The notes: generated by a model not told the origin, from the letters alone. A stretch of 64,000 nucleotides of DNA from Myxococcales bacterium (GCA_016703425.1 JADJCA010000011.1:432201-496200), one strand, 5' to 3'. Counted from the first letter of the stretch, positions 30,016 through 38,794 are shown. Program-made: numbers and translations.

Positions 30016-30636
30016 CTAAACGAGCCGCGCGAGCGCTTGGACGCCCCACCAGAGCCCGATCACCAGTGACGCGCCGCCCGCCACGGCCATCAGCGCCACC
30101 TGCGCGCGAGGGCTGCGAGCCAGCCGCGCCAGCGGGCCACCGCACAGGCCGGCGAGCGCCGCCATTCCGAGCATCGCGCCGGTGCCGTAGAGCGCCATGT
30201 AAAGGAGCCCCAGCGCGCCGGCGCCCACGGAGGCCAGCGTGATGACCGTCAGCGGGCCGCTGCCCGCGAGTCCGTGCACGAGGCCCACGAGCATCGGTCT
30301 ACGTAGGTCGACGCGAGCGTGGGAATGGGACCGGGAGGCCTCCCGGCGATGCCGGAGCCGAATCAGCGCGTGAGCGCCGAGGGCGACGAGGGTGACGGCC
30401 ACCACCAGCTCGAGCGCTTCAAGCGTGGCCGACGGCATCTCGCGCCGAGACAACAAGAGCGCCCCTCCCACCAGGAAGAGCGTCGTGGCGTGCCCCGCGC
30501 CCCAGGCGGCCGCGAGGCGAACTGCGCTCTTTGTGCCCGGCTCCTGCGCAGCAAAGGCGTCAACGGTAGCGAGGTGATCGGGCTCGATGGCGTGGCGAAC
30601 GCCACTCGCCACGCCGATCAGACCCCCAAAGAGCAT
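30016..30636 (-). CDS. nickel/cobalt transporter-like membrane protein (NiCoT/UreH type)
   Basis: The 206-residue protein has six predicted membrane helices. Near its N-terminus is GVRHAIEPDHLATVDAF, matching the HX4DH nickel signature of NiCoT permeases (H15, D20, H21). A His-rich cytoplasmic loop (REASRSHSHARVD) sits in the middle. A second conserved block is VGLVHGLAGSGPLTVI. These features fit the shorter UreH/NicO-like branch. A palindromic site lies 23 nt upstream. No urease or hydrogenase genes are in the window. The metal is not proved. Confidence 0.82.
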   Translation of the reverse strand: MLFGGLIGVASGVRHAIEPDHLATVDAFAAQEPGTKSAVRLAAAWGAGHATTLFLVGGALLLSRREMPSATLEALELVVAVTLVALGAHALIRLRHRREASRSHSHARVDLRRPMLVGLVHGLAGSGPLTVITLASVGAGALGLLYMALYGTGAMLGMAALAGLCGGPLARLARSPRAQVALMAVAGGASLVIGLWWGVQALARLV

Positions 30637-30658
30637 TTCTCCGAGTACGGTCTCTATG

Positions 30659-30684
30659 TAGCACGAATTTCTGCAAGTGTGCTA
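30659..30684. promoter_or_regulatory. palindromic site upstream of the nickel transporter-like gene
   Basis: TAGCAC, 14 nt spacer, GTGCTA: a perfect hexamer dyad between the NUDIX gene's stop and the transporter's start. The hexamer-spacer-hexamer layout recalls NikR operators (6-N16-6), but the bases differ. An operator role is inferred only from position and symmetry. Confidence 0.45.
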
Positions 30685-30700
30685 TCGTCGTGGTCGGTGC

Positions 30701-31096
30701 CTACGAGAGGCCCAGCAGCTTGTTCATCGACGCTTCGTCGGCGGGCGTAAACGGGTACTGGTCGAACTCTTGGCTCGTGACCCAAATGAACGCGTTCACG
30801 TTCTGCGCGCTCAACGTCTCGCTCACGAGCCGACACTCGTAGAGGAACAGATCGACGATGGTCGTTTCGTACGGGTGGCGCACGTAGCTGATCATCTGCC
30901 CCACCTCGACGTCAGCGCCGAGTCGGTGCTTCACCTCGCGGCGGAGCGCTGCGGCGTCGTCCTCGCCGTCTTCGACCTTTCCACCAGGAAATTCCCAGAG
31001 CAGCGGCAAGACGGCGGTCGCTCGCCGCTGGGTGATGAGGTAGCGGCCGCCCTGTTCGACGACCGCCGCCACCACGCGAACGGAGCGCGGGCTCAT
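30701..31096 (-). CDS. NUDIX hydrolase-like protein with altered catalytic box
   Basis: The 131-residue MutT-like fold includes RYLITQRRA, LLWEFPGGKVEDGE and a late FIWVTSQEF segment, as in 8-oxo-dGTP hydrolases. The NUDIX box should read REUxEExGU. Here it is R53-E-V-K-H57-R58-L-G, so both metal-binding glutamates of the EE pair are His and Arg. Activity is therefore doubtful, although fold and length are intact. It may have become a binding protein or use other ligands. Confidence 0.85.
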   Translation of the reverse strand: MSPRSVRVVAAVVEQGGRYLITQRRATAVLPLLWEFPGGKVEDGEDDAAALRREVKHRLGADVEVGQMISYVRHPYETTIVDLFLYECRLVSETLSAQNVNAFIWVTSQEFDQYPFTPADEASMNKLLGLS

Positions 31097-31144
31097 CGGC
31101 CGTTCACGAGCGCGCAGCCTTGCCGAGAGGCTTCACCAGAGGCT

Positions 31145-32203
31145 TCACGAGAGGGTCACGCGGAAGAGCTGCTGGCCCATCAGAAGCACGTCGCCGCTCT
31201 GCAGCACGACCTCTTCGCGGAGGCGAAGGAAGGTGCCGTTGGAGCTGCCGAGATCGGTGAGCGTGATTTTGTTGCCGCTCTTGCTGATGTGGCAGTGCAA
31301 GCCGGAGACGTAGCCGTCTTCGGGGAAGAGCACGTCGCCGCGCTCGCGTCCGAGATGAACGCCCGTCTCGGGCACGGGGAAGGCGTTGCCGGTCGTGTCG
31401 CGCCCGATGACGAGCGCGATGCGTCCGACGTAGCCCTGCGACGGTGAGCCGAGGCGTTCGACGCCATCGGGCGAGGCTGGCAGCGGCTGGAGCGCGTCAA
31501 AGCGCACGATCTCCTGGCCGATGCGGAAGACGTCGGTGGGGAAGATCTCCACCGGAACGTCGCGCGTGAGCTTGCGATAGACGCCGTTGAGCGATCCTTC
31601 GTCCTTGACGGAGACTTGGCTGCCCGACTGGCGGAACGACGCGTGCTTCGGCGAGAGGTAGCTGTCACCGGCGAAGATGCCGCCGGTGTCACGTCCGAGG
31701 GTGAAGTTGGCGCTCGGCAGCGCATAGCTTCCTGCCTCGGTGCCGTCGGCCCGCAGCGCCGTCAGCGTCACAGTGGCCGCGCCCGACATCGCCACGGCGG
31801 CGGCCGGTGCCGCAGCCGCGGGCGCCGCCGAGGCTCGCGCCGCGGCGCCCGTGAGGCGGAAGCCGCAGGAGCCACAGAAGACGTTGCCGCCGGCGTTCAT
31901 GTGCCCGCATTGCGGGCACGGCGCGGCTTGCGTCACCGGCGCAGCCGACGGGCCGGCCACGCCGAAGGGAGCGGGGGCGCCTGATGCTTGCGGCACCGGC
32001 GCTGCCGTCGCGGCGAGCGGATGAACGGGAACCGCCGAGGCCGCGGGAGCGGGGCCGGCAACGGGATGAGGAGCTGGTGCAGGAGGAGCAGGATGGGGCG
32101 CACCGAACGGCTTGGCGCCGTCGCGTGGCAGCTCGGCTCCACAGCCGAGACAAAACTTGTAGTGGTCCTGGTTCTCCTTGCCGCACTTCGGGCAAACGAT
32201 CAC
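31145..32203 (-). CDS. double zinc-ribbon, double FHA-domain protein
   Basis: I chose GTG at 32203 because GAGGAGG lies six bases upstream and the protein then begins at its first zinc ribbon. Ribbon 1 uses C4, C7, C18, C21; ribbon 2 uses C96, C99, C110, C113. The linker between them is Pro/Ala-rich. Two FHA domains follow at about 145-240 (FTLGRDTG, SPKHASF, SLNGVY) and about 255-350 (VHLGRERG, GLHCHI, LGSSNGTFL). FHA domains bind phosphothreonine; the second has the full R/S/N signature. A partner would be a kinase such as that at 2-3.5 kb, but no direct link is shown. Confidence 0.88.
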   Translation of the reverse strand: MIVCPKCGKENQDHYKFCLGCGAELPRDGAKPFGAPHPAPPAPAPHPVAGPAPAASAVPVHPLAATAAPVPQASGAPAPFGVAGPSAAPVTQAAPCPQCGHMNAGGNVFCGSCGFRLTGAAARASAAPAAAAPAAAVAMSGAATVTLTALRADGTEAGSYALPSANFTLGRDTGGIFAGDSYLSPKHASFRQSGSQVSVKDEGSLNGVYRKLTRDVPVEIFPTDVFRIGQEIVRFDALQPLPASPDGVERLGSPSQGYVGRIALVIGRDTTGNAFPVPETGVHLGRERGDVLFPEDGYVSGLHCHISKSGNKITLTDLGSSNGTFLRLREEVVLQSGDVLLMGQQLFRVTLS

Positions 32204-32272
32204 GAGTATCCTCCTCGGCCGGGGCGGGAGAGTATCACGCGCCCTGGCGACGGGGGTCAAGCTGACCACCGC

Positions 32273-33103
32273 TCAATCGGCATCCGCCACGGTCGGAAAC
32301 ATCTCGCCACGAAAAGCCGCCAATTTCTTGCTTCGGGCCGCAACCAGCACGGGCGTCAAGGCGGCCGCAAGCGCCGAATCGTCGCGCGAGGCTGAAGAAA
32401 GCTCCAGAAGCGCCAAATCCAGGTCGTGGAGGTCGCCCAGGCGCTTCTGAAAGCGGACCGACAGGTCGTAGCCCGCGACGAGGTCCGGCGGCAGCGCGGG
32501 CATGAACAGCTCCATCGTGTAGCGAAGGCGCTTGTACGCGATGCGAAGGTCGTGGAGGCCGGCCGCGTCATCGTCTTTGGCGTCGCGATGCTCGTCGACG
32601 CGCCCCATGGCTTGGAGCACCGCCTTGCGCGCGAAGGCGTGCAGCGGCTGGTCCTTCTTGGGACGGACGGGCAGCGAGAGCAGCGCCGACAACGTGCCGC
32701 GCGCGCGAGAGACGTCGTCCTTGGCGAGCTCCTCCAGGGCGCGCGCGCGCAAGGCCCGCTCGCGCTCCTCGCGGGCGCCGAGGAAGCGCTCAGCGGCTTC
32801 TTGCAGCTCCGGCGCGAGGGCGGCGCGATGTTTGTCGACGAGCGCGCGAAAGACCTCCTCGTCGCGCAGCGCTCCCGTGGCCCGCGCGAGACGCGTGTAG
32901 GTTCCCCGTATGTCGTCCACATAGTGGCGACCAAAAAGCGGCCGAGCCACGGCCAACAGCGTTCGAATCCGGCGCACCGTGACGCGAAGGTCGTGGATGG
33001 CCTCCGCGTCGGACTGCCGGTGAACGCGCAAGAGCAAGCCCGGCACCTCGGCGTCGAGCCGCGAGAGCGCACGCGAAACGTAAGCGGCCGCCGACTCGCT
33101 CAT
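32273..33103 (-). CDS. CHAD-domain protein
   Basis: This is a stand-alone CHAD domain (276 residues). Two copies of the histidine/arginine helix signature are visible: IHDLRVTVRRIRTLL at about 36-50 and LHDLRIAYKRLRYTM at about 183-197. CHAD domains form a helical tunnel of basic residues that binds inorganic polyphosphate, often at polyP granules. No CYTH triphosphatase is fused or adjacent. It starts eight nt after the stop of the RNase J gene on the same strand, so both may be co-transcribed. Confidence 0.9.
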   Translation of the reverse strand: MSESAAAYVSRALSRLDAEVPGLLLRVHRQSDAEAIHDLRVTVRRIRTLLAVARPLFGRHYVDDIRGTYTRLARATGALRDEEVFRALVDKHRAALAPELQEAAERFLGAREERERALRARALEELAKDDVSRARGTLSALLSLPVRPKKDQPLHAFARKAVLQAMGRVDEHRDAKDDDAAGLHDLRIAYKRLRYTMELFMPALPPDLVAGYDLSVRFQKRLGDLHDLDLALLELSSASRDDSALAAALTPVLVAARSKKLAAFRGEMFPTVADAD

Positions 33104-33110
33104 GACCTGG

Positions 33111-34751
33111 TTACCCTACCACTTCGACTTTCGTGAGGGGCTTGTAGCCCAAACGGCGGAAGACGACCCTTCGCGCGAGGACGCGCGCGGTCTCCGCCAC
33201 GAGCGCCGCAGGCTCGCGTCGATGAGCGGCGTCGGCGAGCCCGGCCGAGACCTCGGCGCGGAGCTCGTCTTCGATCGGCTTCATCGTGGTCGCGTCACCG
33301 AGCCCCGAGGAGCCGACGTGCCGAACGCCCGTCGCGTCGACCACGAGCCAGAGCGCGCCGCGCTCGCCCATGGCGCTTCGTTCGCGGAGCGTGTCCTCCG
33401 AGACCTCGCGCCCGGCCCACACGTGCACGCGCCCCACGGGCACTTGCCCGGCCCTTGCCGCGCGGCCGCCTTTGAGCTCCACGACGTCGCCGTTCATGGC
33501 CACGACGACGTCTTCGGCGCCCATTTCTCGGGCCAGCGCCGCGTGCCGCGACAGGTGATGGACGGTGCCGTGCACGGGCACAAAGGCCTTCGGTCGGACG
33601 AGCTCAAGCATGCGCCGCTGCTCGTCCTTGTGGGCGTGGCCGCTCACGTGGATGCGCTTGTTGTCGTGACGTGTCACGACGAGCGCGCCGCGCGCGGTGA
33701 GCTGTTCGATGAGGGCGAAGACGTCGCGTTCGCTGCCGGGAATGATGCGGCTCGAGAGGACGAAGGTGTCACCGGGGAAGAGATCGAAGCTCGGGTGTTC
33801 GCCCGAGGCCATTCGGGAGAGGGCCGCGCGCTCTTCGCCCTGCGTTCCCGTGGCGATGCCGAGGATCTGCTCGCGCGGGAGCTCGCGCACGCGCTCCGCG
33901 GGGAACACGAGGTCGCTGGGCCAGTCGAGGTAGCCGGTGCTCCTCGCGGCCCGCGCGTGGGTCTCGACGCTTCGGCCGAAGAGGACGAGCTTGCGGCGCG
34001 TCTTGATGGCGGTCTCGCCGAGCAGGCGCAGGCGACTCACGTTGGACGCGAAGAGCCCGACGACGACGGCGCCGCGCGCCGCCTGAACGACCTCCGTCAG
34101 CGCCACGCCGACGCCGGCCTCGCTTCCAGCGCGGCCCTCCGAGTCGATGTTGGTCGAATCGGAAAGCAAGAGCGTTACGCCGCGATCGCCCAGGTCCGTG
34201 AGGCCCGCCTCGTCGAAGGCCTCACCGTCGGGGGGCGTCTCGTCGATCTTGAAGTCGCCGGTGTGGACGACGGTGCCCTCCGACGTCTCGATGGCGAGGG
34301 CCGTCGCGTCGGGCATCGAGTGGGTGACGCGGACCGGTCGCACACGAAAGGGGCCGACCTCGTAACGGCCACCGACGGGAGCGTCGACGAGCGTCGCGTA
34401 CGAGAGCAGCTCATGCTCGCGAGCCTTGGCGCGGACGAGGGCCATGGCGTACGGCGGCCCGAAGACGGGGACATCGTGGCGCCTCAGGAAATAGGGCAGC
34501 GCGCCGATGTGATCTTCGTGGCCGTGCGTGAGGAAGACGCCGGCGATCGAATCGCGGTAACGCTCGAGCGCCGAGAAGCGCGGGTGGATGACGTCGACGC
34601 CGAGGCGACGGTGATCAAATGTGACGCCGCAGTCGATGATGAGCACGCGGCCGTCCTGCTCGAGGGCGAGGCAGTTCATGCCGACCTCGCCCAACCCGCC
34701 GAGCGCGAAGAGGCGCACCCCTCCCGACGCGCCTCCGTCCAACAATCCCAC
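33111..34751 (-). CDS. rnj: ribonuclease J
   Basis: The product is a metallo-beta-lactamase/beta-CASP RNase with both endo- and 5'-exonuclease roles in mRNA decay. Motifs: LGGLGEVGMNC, LTHGHEDHIGALP (H76, H78, D80, H81 by this start), VHTGDFKID, LLSDSTNIDSEG and the C-terminal HVSGHAHKDEQRRML and VPVHGTVHHL. The frame is open far upstream. I placed the start at GTG 34751 to match the usual length of about 550; a later GTG before RLFALGG is possible. The upstream divergent neighbour is the ArsA-like gene. Confidence 0.9.
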   Translation of the reverse strand: MGLLDGGASGGVRLFALGGLGEVGMNCLALEQDGRVLIIDCGVTFDHRRLGVDVIHPRFSALERYRDSIAGVFLTHGHEDHIGALPYFLRRHDVPVFGPPYAMALVRAKAREHELLSYATLVDAPVGGRYEVGPFRVRPVRVTHSMPDATALAIETSEGTVVHTGDFKIDETPPDGEAFDEAGLTDLGDRGVTLLLSDSTNIDSEGRAGSEAGVGVALTEVVQAARGAVVVGLFASNVSRLRLLGETAIKTRRKLVLFGRSVETHARAARSTGYLDWPSDLVFPAERVRELPREQILGIATGTQGEERAALSRMASGEHPSFDLFPGDTFVLSSRIIPGSERDVFALIEQLTARGALVVTRHDNKRIHVSGHAHKDEQRRMLELVRPKAFVPVHGTVHHLSRHAALAREMGAEDVVVAMNGDVVELKGGRAARAGQVPVGRVHVWAGREVSEDTLRERSAMGERGALWLVVDATGVRHVGSSGLGDATTMKPIEDELRAEVSAGLADAAHRREPAALVAETARVLARRVVFRRLGYKPLTKVEVVG

Positions 34752-34866
34752 GCCAAGGCAATAGCAAAGCGGGCCGTGCTTTGGGGAAGACCTTTGAGGG
34801 CGAGAGGCGGGCGTCCGTTGCCCTTCGTCCCTTGCTATAAGGAAGACGCGCCCTCGCGCTCCGTTC

Positions 34867-35784
34867 ATGCACGACTTCCAAGGCAAGCGCTTCCTCTTCG
34901 TCACCGGCAAGGGTGGCGTCGGAAAGACCACCACCTGCGCGGCCGCCGCGCTGGCCCTCGCGCAGCGGGGCAAGCGGGTCCTCGTCTGCATGTGCAACGC
35001 GAAGGAGCGGCTCAGCGTCATGCTGGGGACCGACGGCATCGGCGACGAGGTTCGCCCCGTCTTGCCCAACGTTTGGGCGGTCAACATCGAGCCGGAGCGC
35101 GCCCTCGACGAGTACGGCGCCATGGTGCTTCGCTCAAAGACGCTGGCGTCGCTGCTCTTCGACAACCAAATCGCGCGCGCCTTCTTCCGCGCTGTCCCGG
35201 GGATGCCCGAGTGGACGATGCTCGGCAAAGCCTGGTGGCACACGACCGAGACCTGGCCCGATGGCTCGCTGAAATATGACGTCGTCATCCTCGACGCGCC
35301 GGCGACGGGGCACGGCCTCGACATGCTCCGCGTGCCCAAGGTGATCCTCGACGTCGCCAAGAGCGGCCTCCTGCGCCGCGACGCGGAGCGCGCCTACCGC
35401 TTCTTTCAAGACACCCAAGAGTGCGCCGTCGTGCTCGTGACCTTGCCCGAGGAGATGCCGGCGACGGAGACCTTGGAGCTCGCGCGGGCGCTCGAGGGCG
35501 AGCTCTCGATTCCCGTCTCGCGCCTCGTCGTCAACTGCATGTTGCCGCCGCTCTTCTCGATGGAGGAGCGCCGCGCCCTTGAGGCGATGGAGCCAATTTC
35601 CGACGACAGCCCGGTGGGCGCCGTCCTCCTCTCGTCGCGAAACCGTGCCACGCGGGAGCGGATCCAAGCGGAGGCCCTCACGCGGCTCGCCGCGGAGTTG
35701 CCGCGGCCCACGACCGTGCTCCCGCTCCTCTTCGACGAAGGCGCCCAGCCCAGCGCGATTCGAGAGCTGGCGCGCCGCCTCTAG
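34867..35784 (+). CDS. ArsA/Get3-like P-loop ATPase
   Basis: The 305-residue ATPase has the deviant Walker A GKGGVGKTT at 14-22, the switch-like segment YDVVILDAPATGHGLDMLR and a late LPEEMPATETLEL motif, all typical of the ArsA/Get3 family. It is a single-domain form. No Cys metal-binding set of the arsenite pump (C113, C172, C422 type) is evident, and no arsB/arsR is nearby, so arsenite export is unlikely. Actinobacterial and myxobacterial homologues usually come as pairs; here there is one. Role unknown. Confidence 0.88.
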   Translation: MHDFQGKRFLFVTGKGGVGKTTTCAAAALALAQRGKRVLVCMCNAKERLSVMLGTDGIGDEVRPVLPNVWAVNIEPERALDEYGAMVLRSKTLASLLFDNQIARAFFRAVPGMPEWTMLGKAWWHTTETWPDGSLKYDVVILDAPATGHGLDMLRVPKVILDVAKSGLLRRDAERAYRFFQDTQECAVVLVTLPEEMPATETLELARALEGELSIPVSRLVVNCMLPPLFSMEERRALEAMEPISDDSPVGAVLLSSRNRATRERIQAEALTRLAAELPRPTTVLPLLFDEGAQPSAIRELARRL

Positions 35785-35824
35785 CCGTTCGGCGGGCGAG
35801 GAGGCTCTTGCCGTCGGCGCCGCG

Positions 35825-37282
35825 TCAGACGCCGCGCGCTTGCTCCAGGAGCGACGTCTTCATCTCGGCGAGCGTCGGCGTGAGACCGTAGGGATAAGCT
35901 TCGCAGCCGGCGCGGCGGTACCGGTCGGCGAGCGCCTTGACGTTCTTCAGGGCCCGTTCACGGATGACGCGTGCCGGCTCCGCTGCCTGGACGCGAAGCC
36001 CTGCCCGCATGATCGGCGAAAAGAGGGGCGTCATGGCTTGCGCCGCGAGGCGCGTAGGGAGAGCGCTGTGCCGCTCCACGAAGCGGATGTCGGCCGACGG
36101 TAGGAAGCGCTCTTTGGTGGCGTGCGCGACGTCGCACACGGGAGCGCCGCTACGGTCCGCGTAGCGCACGATGACCTTGCGGCCCGGATCGCTGGTGTCG
36201 GTGGCTGATTCGCCGACGCGAATGCGAGGGGCCCACTGGCCGTCGCGCTCCACGGCGACCAAGTCGTAGTGGGCCGACAGCTCCTCGTCGCCGAAGGGCT
36301 CGCGCAGCAAGAAGCCCGAATAGCGCGCCTTGCGCTGCACGAGCTCGGCGATGCGTCGCTCGTCGAGATCGCCTGAGCACACGAGCGTTGGCTCTGGGAG
36401 GCCCGCGGCGCGGAAGGCCTCTGTGGCGGCGCGCGCCAGCTCGATGCGATCGCCCGATGCGATCTCGAGGGCGATGTCGTTCTTGCCAAAGTGCGCCGCG
36501 CCGCGCTTCTTGAGCGACGCGACGATGATCGCCAAAGACGTTAGCGGCGAGCGTGGATCGAGGCGAAGGCAAGGGCGGTCGCGCATGGTCTTGGAGAGCG
36601 CCGTGATGGCGCGCTCGGCGTCGGGCGCGCCCAGGACGAGGTTCTGGGGCATCGAGGTGCGAATGGGGATTCGGTATCGCCGCGCCGCGAGCGCGTTGGT
36701 CGTGGCGGCCACGCCGCCGATGAACGCCGCTCGGCCCGCGAGCGCGTTGCCCCCTAGCCGATGCAGGCTCGCCGAATAGCCCTCGATGATCTCTGCGCTG
36801 CCGGCGGCGAGCGCCAGCCGCGCCGCGCGTGACGCGAAGGTCGTCGACGTGGCGAGGGCGCCCTTGACGAGGGCCGCCACGAGCTGCGCCTGCCAGAAGG
36901 GACCCTCGATCGACAGGATCGGTTCACCGGGAAAGACGACGGTCCCTTCCGGCGGACCGTCGACGTCGCAAGCGAAGCGCATCGTTCGGAGGCGCTCGAA
37001 GGCACCGGTGTCGAGGATGCCGAGCGGCTCGAGCCAACCGAGCTCGTCGGTCTTCAGCTTGAACCGCTCGAGCGCATCGACGAGCGGCTCCACGCCGGCG
37101 AGCACCATGAAGCCCGTCGCGGTCTCCTCGCGCCCGCCGCGCGGGTGCGCGAGCGTGCATTCGAAGGTGGCGCGCGCGTCGGCGAATCCCGCGAGCGAAG
37201 CGGCACCCACGGAGACGAACGCGTCGAGGTCCGCCGAGAGCGCGCTCACGGGCAGAAACGGAGGGATGGGCTGCTGAGCCAT
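35825..37282 (-). CDS. pncB: nicotinate phosphoribosyltransferase
   Basis: It catalyses nicotinate + PRPP + ATP to nicotinate mononucleotide, the entry step of the Preiss-Handler NAD salvage route. The ATG at 37282 gives 485 residues. Recognisable parts are the N-terminal FECTLAHPRGG region, VVFPGEPILSIEGPFWQAQL, TTFASRAARL, EGYSASLHRLGGNALAG and VCSGDLDERRIAEL. The substrate His and Arg of the family fall in such blocks, but I did not align them residue by residue. It converges on the ArsA-like gene. An NrtR-type regulator lies 1.6 kb away, which fits NAD-linked control. Confidence 0.9.
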   Translation of the reverse strand: MAQQPIPPFLPVSALSADLDAFVSVGAASLAGFADARATFECTLAHPRGGREETATGFMVLAGVEPLVDALERFKLKTDELGWLEPLGILDTGAFERLRTMRFACDVDGPPEGTVVFPGEPILSIEGPFWQAQLVAALVKGALATSTTFASRAARLALAAGSAEIIEGYSASLHRLGGNALAGRAAFIGGVAATTNALAARRYRIPIRTSMPQNLVLGAPDAERAITALSKTMRDRPCLRLDPRSPLTSLAIIVASLKKRGAAHFGKNDIALEIASGDRIELARAATEAFRAAGLPEPTLVCSGDLDERRIAELVQRKARYSGFLLREPFGDEELSAHYDLVAVERDGQWAPRIRVGESATDTSDPGRKVIVRYADRSGAPVCDVAHATKERFLPSADIRFVERHSALPTRLAAQAMTPLFSPIMRAGLRVQAAEPARVIRERALKNVKALADRYRRAGCEAYPYGLTPTLAEMKTSLLEQARGV

Positions 37283-37404
37283 GAGGACTCGCGAGTCTAT
37301 CGCGCTTCCGCGGCGCGTTGCGTGAGCAGGTAGCTCCGCGAGGCTTGAGGAAACAGCTCGGCGACGTCGGAAGCAGCGAAGCGCAGCTCCGAAAGACCTC
37401 ACGC

Positions 37405-37448
37405 CGAACAAAATTGGAAACCGCGCCGACCCCACGAGGGCGGCGCGA
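37405..37448 (-). terminator. Rho-independent terminator after the outer-membrane protein gene
   Basis: On the minus strand: stem CGCGCCG / CGGCGCG around a 12-nt loop, then a T-rich tail (TTTCCAATTTTGTT). It lies 30 nt after the stop of the gene at 37478. Confidence 0.7.
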
Positions 37449-37477
37449 TTCCGACGCGTTGAGTCTACATGCCGCGC

Positions 37478-38206
37478 TTAGAACGCGTAGCCCGCGTGGA
37501 CGAGGAAGCGCGGGCGGATGCCACCGCCGGCGATGACGGCGCTCGCGAGGTTCAGGTTCTCCGTCGCGATGTCCTTGCTCGTCGTGGTGTACTGGAGGCC
37601 GAAGCCGCCGCCGAGCACGATGCCCGGGCCGATGATCCCTTGACCACCGATGTCGATGGCGCCGCCGACGCTGGTAAACGAGTCGCTGCTCGCGTTGGTC
37701 GCTCCCGACGGGGCGCTCTGAGAGAACGACGAGAAGAGGAGCGAGGGGCCGACGAAGAAGCCGTTGGGGCCCTGCGTGCCCGTGTAGAACCGATAGCCGA
37801 GCTCCCCACCGAAACCGGTGAGCGAACCGCCGTCGACCTCTTTGCCGTTGACCGTCACCTTGACGGGCGCGCTCGTGAAGTTTGGGTTGAGCGTAATGGC
37901 ATGGTGCACCGCCGGAAGGTATTCGCCCTGGATGCTGTATCGGCCGATGGCGACGGCGAGTGGGTTGATGGCGATCGAGATCTTCTTGTGCGTCGACTCC
38001 GTCGCCTTCGCGTCGTCGACCTTATCGGCTTCGGGGCGCGTGGCGTTTACCGGCGCCGCGCCTTCGTCGATCTTTGCAGCCGTGGTGGACGTCTTAGCCG
38101 GCTTCGCGGGCGCCTTCTCATCGGCCAATGCTGCGGTGGAAATCCCGATGGCCGTGACGAGCGTGAGTCCGGAAACCATGAAACGAACGAGCGAATGACG
38201 ACGCAT
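37478..38206 (-). CDS. outer-membrane beta-barrel protein (DUF3575-like)
   Basis: The ATG at 38206 follows a good ribosome site (AAGGGAG) and gives a signal peptide ending TAALADE. A Lys/Ala-rich linker precedes a barrel with alternating residues and a C-terminal aromatic (HAGYAF). The first strands, ISIAINPLAVAIGRYSIQGEYL, match the opening of DUF3575 proteins. The protein is probably an eight-stranded outer-membrane barrel without known ligand. It ends at a clear terminator and is transcribed alone. Confidence 0.8.
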   Translation of the reverse strand: MRRHSLVRFMVSGLTLVTAIGISTAALADEKAPAKPAKTSTTAAKIDEGAAPVNATRPEADKVDDAKATESTHKKISIAINPLAVAIGRYSIQGEYLPAVHHAITLNPNFTSAPVKVTVNGKEVDGGSLTGFGGELGYRFYTGTQGPNGFFVGPSLLFSSFSQSAPSGATNASSDSFTSVGGAIDIGGQGIIGPGIVLGGGFGLQYTTTSKDIATENLNLASAVIAGGGIRPRFLVHAGYAF

Positions 38207-38524
38207 GTGATGCTCCCTTCGATTCGCGCCCAAAGAAACACGTGACCCGCCCGCGCGAACTGCGCGCGGTGGAGTCGTGGCGAGCGGGCCGGCAGGGCGC
38301 GCGCGCATTCGTGTGCCGTTCCCCCCAGCGGAGATGGTCGGGGCGCGTTTCAGGGCTTTGGACGGGTGCTTTCAACCTTCATTCACCTCGATGGAGGGGA
38401 TGTCGGTAGATTTGGGGGCACGAAGAAAAAGGCGAACTAGCGCTCGCCCGCCGCGCAAGCCTGCACACGTGAGCCGGGGTGCCCGCCGTTGCGATGCACG
38501 GTCGTGCCGTGCGAGCCTCTCGCC
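38207..38524. other. 318-nt intergenic region between divergent genes
   Basis: The region separates the starts of the barrel gene and the peptidoglycan-binding gene and must hold both promoters. Frames across it have no family or signal features. Short GC inverted repeats occur near 38250-38290, but no operator or RNA is convincing. Confidence 0.5.
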
Positions 38525-38794
38525 ATGTCGATCCACGAGTCCACGAAGTTTGGTCGCATTGACCTCACCGCCTTGGTTGGCGTTCAGACGGCGCTGCAGT
38601 GCCTCGGCTTCGAGCCCGGCGCCGTTGATGGCGTCGACGGTCCCAACACGCAAACCGCCGTGCGGGCCTTTCAAACGGCGCGTGACCTCGAGGCCGACGG
38701 CATCGTGGGGCCCGCCACGCGCGAGGCCATCGCCAATGCGCTGCGCGACGCCGTGCTCGAGGACGTGCCCGAGAACACAGGCCTCGAAGGCTAG
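38525..38794 (+). CDS. small peptidoglycan-binding-domain protein
   Basis: The 89-residue product is essentially one PG_binding_1 domain: VGVQTALQCLGFEPGAVDG, then GPNTQTAVRAFQ and GIVGPATREAI. These three-helix domains usually sit on cell-wall hydrolases or transpeptidases. Here the domain stands alone and has no signal peptide from the ATG at 38525; the frame opens at 38489. It may act in the cytoplasm, be exported in another way, or be part of a phage-tail-like particle. No enzyme gene is adjacent. Confidence 0.78.
   Translation: MSIHESTKFGRIDLTALVGVQTALQCLGFEPGAVDGVDGPNTQTAVRAFQTARDLEADGIVGPATREAIANALRDAVLEDVPENTGLEG

Noticed and set aside
32945..32965. GTTCGAATCC, a tRNA T-loop-like sequence
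   Set aside because: It lies within the CHAD gene, in the conserved VRRIRTLL codons, with no tRNA structure around it.
33102..35279. A 725-codon plus-strand frame opposite RNase J
   Set aside because: Composition is Arg/Ala/His-rich without motifs. It is antisense to the RNase J motifs and overlaps the ArsA-like gene.
34867..35784. An arsenite-export ATPase (ArsA)
   Set aside because: It has one domain only, no evident arsenite-binding cysteines, and no arsB, arsD or arsR nearby.
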